Shown: one piece after another, positions 25,992 to 32,921 of the stretch
Layout of the letters: each line of letters starts with the position of its first letter
Position numbering within the stretch: position 1 is the stretch's first letter
DNA from: Lewinellaceae bacterium
GTDB lineage: Bacteria > Bacteroidota > Bacteroidia > Chitinophagales > Saprospiraceae
Assembly: GCA_020636375.1 (NCBI GenBank)
Contig: JACJXZ010000002.1
Coordinates: forward strand, 1 to 64,000
Direction: 5' to 3'
DNA: 64,000 bases
The notes under the pieces: generated by a model
Seen by the model: the letters and a program-made list of their open reading frames with translations, nothing else
The model's database searches: none
Told to the model about the DNA's origin: nothing
Translations under genes and position numbers: made by a program

Positions 25992-27113
25992 ATGCTCGAA
26001 TCATATATCGAAGACATCCTATCCGCGCCCCTCTCCCCGCCGCCACCCCATTTCCAGGGCAACAGCCGGGAAGGCAGGCCTGTCGCAGCCTATCGTTTCG
26101 GCCGGGGCCCATTCCGCATCAGCCTGCTTGCCGGCTGCCACGCCGACGAGCCGACGGGCCCGCGGCTGTTGCGCCACCTGGTGTCTTTCCTGGGCCGGCA
26201 GGAAGAAGGCCACCCATTACTTCAGGATTTCAGCTGGTGGATCGTACCCCACGCCAACCCCGACGGCGAGGCAGCCAACCGGCGCTGGTACAGCGAAACC
26301 GACGACTGCTACAGCCTGCCCCGCTACCTGCAGCACACCGTCCGGGAGCTGCCGGGAGACGATATGGAGTACGGGTTCCCCATCGAGGGGCAGGCCGGGC
26401 CGTTGCGGCCGGAGAATGCCTTCATCTACGAATTCTGGAAAAAGGCAGGCGCCCCTTTCCACCTCCACGCTTCGCTGCACAGCATGGCCTACTCCTTCGG
26501 CCCCTGGTTCCTCATCGACCCGGGCTGGGTGGATCGGTCCGCTATCATCCAGGAACGGTGCCGGCAGAAAGCCCTCGGGCTGGGCTACGCCCTCAACGAC
26601 ATCGACCGCGGCGGCGAAAAGGGCTTCCACCGCATCAGCGAGGGCTTCTGTACGCGGCCCAGCGCCGAGGCCATGAAGGCTCACTTCCTGGAGCGGGATA
26701 TGCCCAAGACAGCAGCCTTTTTCCACCCCAGCTCCATGGAGAGCATCCGCAGCTTCGGCGGGGATTGCCTGACGCTGGTCTCGGAAATGCCCTTTTTCAC
26801 TATCCCCAACGAGAGCCGCAGCCTGGCCTGGCCCAACCCGGACTACGAGAAATGGCGGCGGTTGATGAGTAGGTGGAAGATGGGGTTGGTGAGTGATGAT
26901 GCCGAAGACTGGAGGCTTCGGCAAGCGCCCGAAGACTGGAGGCTTCGGCAAGCGCCCGAAGACTGGAGGCTTCGGCAAGCGCCCGAAGACTGGAGGCTTC
27001 GGCAAGCGCTGCAGGAGGCCCATCACCTGGGCCTGCGCGCCATGCCGGTGGCCGATCAGATGCGGCTGCAGTGGGAGCTTGTGGCGGCGGGGGTGGAGCA
27101 GGTTGTGGGCTGA
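25992..27113 (+). CDS. M14-family zinc carboxypeptidase-like protein with in-frame repeat insertion
   Basis: The chain shows the M14 zinc site pattern: HADEPTG (His and Glu ligands), the substrate-binding NPDGEAANRRW, the third ligand in HASLHS and the catalytic-glutamate region SEMPFF. Family members remove C-terminal amino acids or act on cell-wall peptides. Near the C-terminus (about residues 304-340) the unit EDWRLRQAP is repeated four times; it is encoded by 27-bp copies of the palindromic repeat that flanks the gene. The residues before and after (LVSDDA ... EAHHLGLRAMPVADQMRLQW) look like ordinary protein, so the repeat expanded inside a coding region. ATG 25992 is preferred; the ATG at 25938 would add 18 residues from AT-rich leader DNA. 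No signal peptide; cytoplasmic. Confidence 0.8.
   Translation: MLESYIEDILSAPLSPPPPHFQGNSREGRPVAAYRFGRGPFRISLLAGCHADEPTGPRLLRHLVSFLGRQEEGHPLLQDFSWWIVPHANPDGEAANRRWYSETDDCYSLPRYLQHTVRELPGDDMEYGFPIEGQAGPLRPENAFIYEFWKKAGAPFHLHASLHSMAYSFGPWFLIDPGWVDRSAIIQERCRQKALGLGYALNDIDRGGEKGFHRISEGFCTRPSAEAMKAHFLERDMPKTAAFFHPSSMESIRSFGGDCLTLVSEMPFFTIPNESRSLAWPNPDYEKWRRLMSRWKMGLVSDDAEDWRLRQAPEDWRLRQAPEDWRLRQAPEDWRLRQALQEAHHLGLRAMPVADQMRLQWELVAAGVEQVVG
26901..27009 (+). repeat. In-frame palindromic repeats within the peptidase gene
   Basis: Four copies of a 27-bp unit (GCCGAAGACTGGAGGCTTCG, then GCAAGCG) lie in tandem. Seven-base arms GCCGAAG/CTTCGGC are perfect. The 27-base length keeps the frame, in contrast to the 30-bp non-coding form of the same family. 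Confidence 0.9.
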
Positions 27114-27114
27114 C

Positions 27115-27232
27115 GTCGAAGTCTGGAGACTTCGATGAGCGTTCGTCGAAGTCTGGAGACTTCTGTGAGCGTTCGTCGAAGTCTGGAGACTTCTGTGAGC
27201 GTTCGTCGAAGTCTGGAGACTTCGACGAGCGC
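27115..27232. repeat. 30-bp palindromic repeat array between two stop codons
   Basis: Four tandem copies of a 30-bp unit with core TCGAAGTCTGGAGACTTCGA (perfect palindrome apart from the central GG) and tail YGAGCGTTCG. The array fills the whole gap between the stop of the peptidase (27113) and the stop of the convergent pseudogene (27237). Related copies are at 28146, 30782, 30833, 32871 and 41814. Confidence 0.92.
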
Positions 27233-27236
27233 GTTG

Positions 27237-27991
27237 TTATTTGTTTTCCTTACTTCCTTCGAGCAAGCGGATAGCCTTTTCGTATGCCTGCGCTGCATGA
27301 CGATACTCGAATAGCAGGTAATGAGACCTCGCCTTTAACTTGTAGCTCCCATTTGGCAATGTTAATAAGCTTTTCGGTATGCTTCGGAGGCAAAGTCCAG
27401 GTTGGCGGCCGCCAGTTCCAGAGCAAGGGCCGGCAGGCGCTTTTCGAGTTCTTTTATCCGGCTCTTAAAGTGTTCTTCGGCTTCCAGGCGGCTGGCGATC
27501 TGCTGCCCGAGGCTTTCTTCCAGTTCGGCAATGGCGGCTTTGCGTTCCGCCTCGCTGGCCCGAAGGCGGGCAAGCATGGCATCCCGGCGGGCATAGAAAG
27601 CTTTTTTGCCGGCATAGTAGAGTTCCGTCTGGGCGCGGGCAAGCTGGCCTTTAGGGGCCAGATATACGCGCAGCGGCGTTTTTTGCCCGATAATGACGCG
27701 CTGCAGTTCGGAGGCGTTGACTACTTCCAGGCCTGCTTTTTCTATCGTTATTTGTACTTCAGTATTGATATCTAACCCCACAAACTCCAGCTGAAAAGAC
27801 CCATCCTCATCGGTAGAAACCGGCGTTGTGAACGGGGCGCTCGCACAGGCGCCCGCCACATATTCTATATTGCCGGCATGGTATCGGCTGTTGTGGATGG
27901 AAACCCGGCCGCGGAGGGTAATCTGCTGAGCTTGTAAAGCGACAGCCAGGCAGAAACAAAGGGCAGTTAGAAATGGAAGTTGAACAGTCAT
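27237..27991 (-). pseudogene. Decayed copy of the secreted TPR protein
   Basis: The first 210 residues align throughout with the N-terminus of the gene at 28279-30750: signal peptide, ITLRGRVSIHNSRY beta domain, AFYARRDAMLARLRASEAER coiled coil. At 27362-27364 the sense codon (GAA for Glu in EHYQKGE) is TAA, giving Y-stop-HCQMGA. A deletion then joins the remains to a later segment that reads, in another frame, SYKLKARSHYLLFEYRHAAQ, AYEKAIRLLEGSKENK and stop at 27237, matching SYKLKAEAHSLLFQYRQAAE of the intact gene. The whole tandem-TPR part is lacking. ATG 27991 begins the signal peptide. Confidence 0.85.
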
Positions 27992-28145
27992 CTGGTTGGG
28001 TGTTATAGCATTCCGGCCAGAGCCTACTGGCCAACAAATTTTATACAAAGTTATTTCCTGTTTGGGTTTCTGTAAACAGCCTCCTGATAAGTGGCCAGGA
28101 TGAGCGGGCGGCGGGAGGGTTTAAGGAGATAGGTGGCATTGGACA

Positions 28146-28224
28146 TCGAAGTCTGGAGGCTTCGACGATCAGCAGTCAGTCGGCTTCTGCTTCGCGAATT
28201 TGGCCTCAGAAGCCAAATTTTCGC
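28146..28224. repeat. Single palindromic unit and adjoining hairpin
   Basis: One copy of the 30-bp family (TCGAAGTCTGGAGGCTTCGA, 28146-28165) is followed by a second hairpin with arms GCGAATTTGGC and GCCAAATTTTCGC (28192-28224). At 28228-28245 AGTAGTGATTAAAAAAT equals the end of the fold-back element at 50771-50911. All lie downstream of the TPR gene, so one may act as terminator. Confidence 0.65.
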
Positions 28225-28278
28225 ATTTAGTAGTGATTAAAAAATCCGGGATGACTTCTGTTTTTCATTTTCCAGTTT

Positions 28279-30750
28279 TCATTTTCCCTCCAGCTCTTTC
28301 AGCAGCGCTTTCGCCTCTTCGTTATCCGGCCGGTATTCCAGCGCCTTGCGGCAGTCTGCTACAGCTTCCTGGAGCTGGCCTGCTTCCTGCCGCTGGCGGG
28401 CTCTTGTTTCGTAGTAGAGGGCAAGCGCATTCAAAGTTTCCTGCAAGCCAGGGTAGGTGGCGGGAAGTTTTTCCTTTTCAATGGAATAGGCTTTTTCCTC
28501 GTAGGAAATAGCCTGGCCAAAATCCTTATTATCGTAATAAATACCAGCTATAGTATGGAAGGAGCCGGCGATATCCGGATGGCCGGAAGGCAGCGCTTGT
28601 TCCCGGATGACAATGGAGTTTTGGGCCGCTTCCAGGGCCTTATCATATTCCTTCATTCCTTTGTAAATACCGGCTAAAGTATTATAGAAATCTGCTGTGT
28701 AAGGATGATTGGGCGGCAGGGCCTGCGCCTGAATGGCCATCGTCTTCTGTTGTGTTTCCAGCGCTTTTTCGAATTGCCCTGTTTTCTGGTAAATACGGGC
28801 CAGGGTGTTGTAGGCAAGCGCCACAAAAGGATGCCCGGGAGGGACGGCCTTTTCCAGGATGGACAGGCATTTTTCCTGTGTTTCCAGTGCCTTGTCATAC
28901 TCTCCCAGAGAGATATAGATACCAGACAGAGAATTATGAGAAAGGGCGAAATGGGGGTGGTTGGGCGGCAGGGCTTGTTCTTGAATGCCAATGACCTTTT
29001 GAAAGGCTTCCAACGCCTTGCCGTACTCTCCCAGGCGAGCGTAAATGACACCGAGGGTGTTATAAGAATTTGCAATCACAGGGTGTTCAGGAGCAAAGGC
29101 TTTTTCAAAAATAACAAGTGCTTTTTGTTGGGCATCCAGAGCCCGGTCATACTCTCCTAACCGGCCATAAGCAACCGCGATTTGGTAGAAAGAACCGGCA
29201 ACGGTAGGATGACCAGATTCAAAAATTTGTTCTTCGATAGCAATTGTTTTCTGATAAGCTTCCAGGGATTTTTCATATTCCCCCATGGCATCATAGGCAA
29301 CGCCCAAATTGCTGTAGGCTATTGAAATGTCGGGATTAATGGGCCCTAAAGCCTGCTCAAATAGCGCAATGGCTTTTTGATGAGCTTCAAGCGCTTTCTC
29401 GTATTCCCCCCGGAGCCTGTAAATAAGGCCTAAATTGTCGTAAGCGACGGCGGTTTTTTCATGAATGGAGCCGAAAGCTTGCTCCCAGATGGAGAGCGCT
29501 TTTAGTCCAGCTTCCAGTGCTTTTTCATACTCCCCCATATCCCGATAGGTCAGGGATAAGTTGTTATAGGCTGTGCCGACTGCAGGATCGCCGGGCGGCA
29601 AAGCGCCCTGTTCTATGATGGCGAATGCTTTCTGCTGGTTCTCCAATGCTTTTTCGTACGCTCCCATCTCCTGATGAACCAGGCCCAGGTCATTGTATGC
29701 CCTGGCCAGGACAGGGTCATTGGCTTCCAGTATGCCTTCTTTTATATCCGCATTCTTTTGAAGGCATTCAAGCGCCTCCGGGTAGGATTGTAGCGCGGCA
29801 TAGACAAGTGCCAACAGATTATACGCATCGGCCAGTTCCAGCCCCTCTTCTTCTTCTGTTTCTTTGAGTATCCGGATGATCTTTTTATACGCTTCTGCTG
29901 CCTGCCGGTACTGGAAAAGCAGGCTATGAGCTTCTGCTTTCAGTTTGTAGCTTTCTATCACCTGCGCAATTGCCTGCTTTCTGTTCGCTATGGCCTCTTC
30001 CAGCTTGGCCATATCCTCCCTGGCTTGCTGTATGGCGGCCATAGCTCCTTCATAAGAATCATCCAGCCTGGCATCGTCCAATACTTCAATAGCCCTCTCG
30101 ATTTCACCCTTTTGGTAGTGCTCATAAGCTTCCTGATAGAGTTCGGAAGCAAAATCCAGGTTGACCGCCGCCAGCTCCTGGGCAAAGGCCGGCAGGTGCT
30201 TTTCGAGCTCTTCTACCTGTTTCTTCAAGAACTCTTCCGCCTCAAAGCGGTTGGCGATCTCCTGCCCAAAGCTTTCTTTCAATTCCGCCAGCGCCGCCTG
30301 GCTCTCTGCCTCGCTGGCCCGCAGGCGGGCGATCAGCTCATCCTTGCGGGCAAAGAGGGCTTGTTTGCTGATGTTGTACAGCTCCGTTTGCGCCTGGGCG
30401 AGCTGGCCTTTTTTAGCCAGGTAGACGCGCAACAGGGGCTTCTGCCCGATGATGACGCGCTGCATGTCGTAGGCGTTGACCACTTCCAGGCCGGCTTTTT
30501 CCACAGCTAACTGCACGGCCGTGCCGCCGTCGATGCCTACGAACTCCAGTTGGAACCGGCCCTGCTCGTCGGTGTCGTCCGGCGTGGTGAAAGGGGCGCT
30601 CACATAGGCGTCCTGCACGTAGGCGATCTCGCCGGTGTTGTAGCGGCTGTTGTGTATGGAGGCCTGGCCGCGCAGGGTGAGCTGCTGGGCGGACAGGGCC
30701 AGGGTAAAGGTTAGAAAGAGGGGGGGCAGGAGTAGGTGTTGCTTATTCAT
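28279..30750 (-). CDS. Secreted TPR protein with N-terminal carboxypeptidase-regulatory-like domain
   Basis: An 823-residue protein. A signal peptide ends at LALSAQ (residue 21). Residues 22-100 form a CarboxypepD_reg/CnaB-like beta-sandwich (LTLRGQASIHNSRY ... FQLEFVGI ... EKAGLEVV); 110-190 are coiled coil; from about 200 to 815 there are a partial TPR region and roughly eleven 42-residue TPRs of the kinesin-light-chain type (AYNNLGxxYxxxGEYEKALE). It is exported, so it should act in the periplasm or at the surface as a binding scaffold. The start lies 120 bases after the stop of the CHAT gene, in the same direction, with palindromic repeats between. TPR-CHAT neighbourhoods are known from several peptidase-effector systems, which makes functional coupling plausible. 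Confidence 0.88.
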   Translation of the reverse strand: MNKQHLLLPPLFLTFTLALSAQQLTLRGQASIHNSRYNTGEIAYVQDAYVSAPFTTPDDTDEQGRFQLEFVGIDGGTAVQLAVEKAGLEVVNAYDMQRVIIGQKPLLRVYLAKKGQLAQAQTELYNISKQALFARKDELIARLRASEAESQAALAELKESFGQEIANRFEAEEFLKKQVEELEKHLPAFAQELAAVNLDFASELYQEAYEHYQKGEIERAIEVLDDARLDDSYEGAMAAIQQAREDMAKLEEAIANRKQAIAQVIESYKLKAEAHSLLFQYRQAAEAYKKIIRILKETEEEEGLELADAYNLLALVYAALQSYPEALECLQKNADIKEGILEANDPVLARAYNDLGLVHQEMGAYEKALENQQKAFAIIEQGALPPGDPAVGTAYNNLSLTYRDMGEYEKALEAGLKALSIWEQAFGSIHEKTAVAYDNLGLIYRLRGEYEKALEAHQKAIALFEQALGPINPDISIAYSNLGVAYDAMGEYEKSLEAYQKTIAIEEQIFESGHPTVAGSFYQIAVAYGRLGEYDRALDAQQKALVIFEKAFAPEHPVIANSYNTLGVIYARLGEYGKALEAFQKVIGIQEQALPPNHPHFALSHNSLSGIYISLGEYDKALETQEKCLSILEKAVPPGHPFVALAYNTLARIYQKTGQFEKALETQQKTMAIQAQALPPNHPYTADFYNTLAGIYKGMKEYDKALEAAQNSIVIREQALPSGHPDIAGSFHTIAGIYYDNKDFGQAISYEEKAYSIEKEKLPATYPGLQETLNALALYYETRARQRQEAGQLQEAVADCRKALEYRPDNEEAKALLKELEGK

Positions 30751-30780
30751 AGGGTTGGGTTTTGTGTTTGTTGTTATGGC

Positions 30781-30869
30781 GTCGAAGTCTGGAGACTTCG
30801 ACGAGCGTGTCGAAGTCTGGAGACACAGGCGGTCGAAGTCTGGAGACTTCGACCAGCGGTCGACGAGCG
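30781..30869. repeat. Palindromic repeat cluster between TPR and CHAT genes
   Basis: Two full units (30782-30801, 30833-30852) and one truncated unit (30811-30826) of the 30-bp family, ending in CGACGAGCG immediately before the CHAT stop codon (30870 on the minus strand). Confidence 0.9.
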
Positions 30870-32261
30870 TTATTTAGGTTTCAGATGGATGGGGATTTCC
30901 CGTTGGGTCTGCACCGGCACGTTCGACCTTTCAAAGGCCTCATACCCTTCCTTAAACGCCCGGATGGTTTGGAATTTCTGTTGCTTGTCTTCCGGAATAA
31001 TTAATGCAAACTCCCCGTTCTGGTCGCTAAACGCCTCTTCCCCCTGCACGCTGACACGTACCCCTTCGACCGGGTCGCCGGTGATGTGGTCTTCGACGAT
31101 GCCCCGGATTTGCCCCAGGCCCTCCAGCCTCACTTCCAGGGCAATATATTCCCCCCTCGTCAGCTGATAGGCCGAGTCGGGGCGGACGGCCCGGTAGGGT
31201 TCCCCTTCAGGGTCCCTGAAGAGAATTTCCACTTTCCTGCCCGCTTCGAAAAAGTCGTCGCTGACCTGCTTGAAGGTGGCTTCCCCTTCATTGTTGACCT
31301 GTTTCGACACGATAGCGTCTCCGTAGATCAGCTTCACAACGCCCCGGCTGGGCAATACCAGCTCGTCTTTTCCCTTTTTGCCGTGCACCAGTACCGTTAC
31401 TGTATTGGATGCTGAAGAGGTAGTTGAGAACATTCCATATAAATCGACGCCTAATATGCCAGATATCACTGCTAAAATCCCAACGATCAGCCCTGCGCCG
31501 GTTACCCATTTCCACAGTTCTTGCGTTGGCTTTTTTCTCCTTGCTGCGCTTGTCTTATCCGTTGCAGGAGTATGGCCGTTCCCCCAACTATCAGAGAGGT
31601 GCCAGCCCAGGGCATCTTCTTTGCCTTCCTGGACATAGAGCCTCCAGGGCATATCCAGTTCTTCCGGTTCTAAGTTTGAAAAAAAGACATCCCGGTAAAC
31701 GGCTACCTCCCGGCCCGAATGGGTTGCCAGATCAGCCGACCTGGCCTTCAAAGCCCCACTCCCAGTCCTGAACGCTTCCTCAATGCTGTGGCCGTTTACC
31801 AGGGCATGGTAGAAATGCTCGGCAAACCAGGTAGCTTCCTCGTCCGGTATGCTCCGGGTAGTAGCCAGCACAACCGGGATACCTGCCTCCAGATAGGGCC
31901 GGGCCTGCGCCTGGGTGGAACAACCATTGAGGAATAGCAGCCGAAGGCCGGTTTGGAGGCCGAGCATTTCCGCCAACCCGGTTACGTACCCATATCCATC
32001 TTCCAACGATAACTGGCTGCCGCCGGCGTGGCCTCCGTAATGAAAAACAGAGAGCCGGCCCCGGTACTGGCTCAGCAGCTTGGGCAGGTCCTTGTTTTCA
32101 ATGCTTTCTTCCCGGAGCAGCTCAATCTGGCCGCGCTGTGCCAAAGGCAGGAACAGGTCTCTTAAAACAGCGCTCTCCCGTTTCAACTGTCGAAGATAGG
32201 CTTCACCCGGAGAATTGGCAAAGGCCAGGAAGATAAGCGGCACCCTTGATTTTAGAGACAT
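30870..32261 (-). CDS. Membrane-anchored CHAT (caspase-like) protease with C-terminal beta domain
   Basis: Residues about 8-200 form a CHAT domain of the caspase fold: catalytic His in VFHYGGHAGG (His74 or His78), catalytic Cys114 in LLFLNGCSTQ, plus the conserved GIPVVLATTRSIPDEEA and AFRTG-like helices. A Lys/Arg-rich linker (238-246) precedes one membrane helix (251-275, GLIVGILAVISGILGV). After it are a beta-rich region and a carboxypeptidase-regulatory/CnaB-like domain (near 385-460, IRGIVEDHITGDPVEGVRVS). With positive residues before the helix and no signal peptide, the protease should be cytoplasmic and the C-terminal part periplasmic. The secreted TPR protein encoded just downstream carries a similar beta-sandwich. 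A sensor-to-protease device across the inner membrane is suggested; substrate and trigger are unknown. Confidence 0.85.
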   Translation of the reverse strand: MSLKSRVPLIFLAFANSPGEAYLRQLKRESAVLRDLFLPLAQRGQIELLREESIENKDLPKLLSQYRGRLSVFHYGGHAGGSQLSLEDGYGYVTGLAEMLGLQTGLRLLFLNGCSTQAQARPYLEAGIPVVLATTRSIPDEEATWFAEHFYHALVNGHSIEEAFRTGSGALKARSADLATHSGREVAVYRDVFFSNLEPEELDMPWRLYVQEGKEDALGWHLSDSWGNGHTPATDKTSAARRKKPTQELWKWVTGAGLIVGILAVISGILGVDLYGMFSTTSSASNTVTVLVHGKKGKDELVLPSRGVVKLIYGDAIVSKQVNNEGEATFKQVSDDFFEAGRKVEILFRDPEGEPYRAVRPDSAYQLTRGEYIALEVRLEGLGQIRGIVEDHITGDPVEGVRVSVQGEEAFSDQNGEFALIIPEDKQQKFQTIRAFKEGYEAFERSNVPVQTQREIPIHLKPK

Positions 32262-32340
32262 GAAGCAGATGGTTTTGCCAAGTGCTGGTTAAGATAAGTA
32301 ATATTGTAAAGGGGACAAAATGAAAGTGTTGTTGGAGGTG

Positions 32341-32850
32341 TCAGGCATCCTGTAACCTTTCCAACTTTCGCGCCAACTGCACCCCCACCCCCAACTGCCA
32401 CAACCCGGCAATAATGCCCGCTTTCAGCCCGATAGTGAAAGTATCTTTAGGCAAGGCTCTTCCTGCGACCATAAACAATACGCCCAGCAGCACTGCCCCT
32501 ATCCCTGTAATTACAATCGGCAATAAACGCGGCCAGCTGAGCGCCAGGAACCGCCGGCCCAGCCAACAGATCAGCCACCCCCCCAAGCCTCCGGAAATAG
32601 GGGCTATTATAAAAAAGAGCAAGTTGTAAGAGAGGCTGAACAACACCAGCCAAACGAGCAGGGCCAGGCCGGCAAATTGCAGTTGTGCGTCCCATCTGGC
32701 CCGAGGCCGAAAACTCAGTAGCATAGCAGCTATAAAATACAAGCCTACCGGGATGGCCAGATCGAGATCCAGGCTGTGCTCCGATTTATGGTAAAGGGTA
32801 ACGACCGAAAGGATGGCGGAAAGGGTGAAGAGGAGGACGGCTCGGATCAT
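32341..32850 (-). CDS. Small integral membrane protein upstream of the CHAT gene
   Basis: A 169-residue protein with about five hydrophobic segments (residues 3-20, 30-47, 57-75, 78-96, 108-130) and a basic C-terminus (ARKLERLQ). No family is recognised. It is in line with the CHAT and TPR genes on the minus strand, 79 bases upstream of CHAT, and could belong to the same transcription unit. Confidence 0.65.
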   Translation of the reverse strand: MIRAVLLFTLSAILSVVTLYHKSEHSLDLDLAIPVGLYFIAAMLLSFRPRARWDAQLQFAGLALLVWLVLFSLSYNLLFFIIAPISGGLGGWLICWLGRRFLALSWPRLLPIVITGIGAVLLGVLFMVAGRALPKDTFTIGLKAGIIAGLWQLGVGVQLARKLERLQDA

Positions 32851-32870
32851 GGTTGTTGTTTATGAGCGCG

Positions 32871-32890
32871 TCAAAGTCTGGAGACTTCGA
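32871..32890. repeat. Palindromic repeat upstream of the membrane-protein gene
   Basis: One copy of the 30-bp family (TCAAAGTCTGGAGACTTCGA then CGAGCGTTCG), between the PriA stop (32922) and the membrane protein start (32850), both on the minus strand. Confidence 0.85.
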
Positions 32891-32921
32891 CGAGCGTTCG
32901 TTGTACTGTCAGGCTTCGACA

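Noticed and set aside
27115..27232. CRISPR-like array of regular 30-bp repeats
   Set aside because: The units are directly contiguous, with no unique spacers, and no cas gene is present. The palindromic core fits a REP-like element.
28279..32261. Type III-E (gRAMP/Craspase) style TPR-CHAT
   Set aside because: TPR and CHAT are on separate chains, the TPR protein has a signal peptide, the CHAT protein has a membrane helix, and no Cas7-type protein is nearby.
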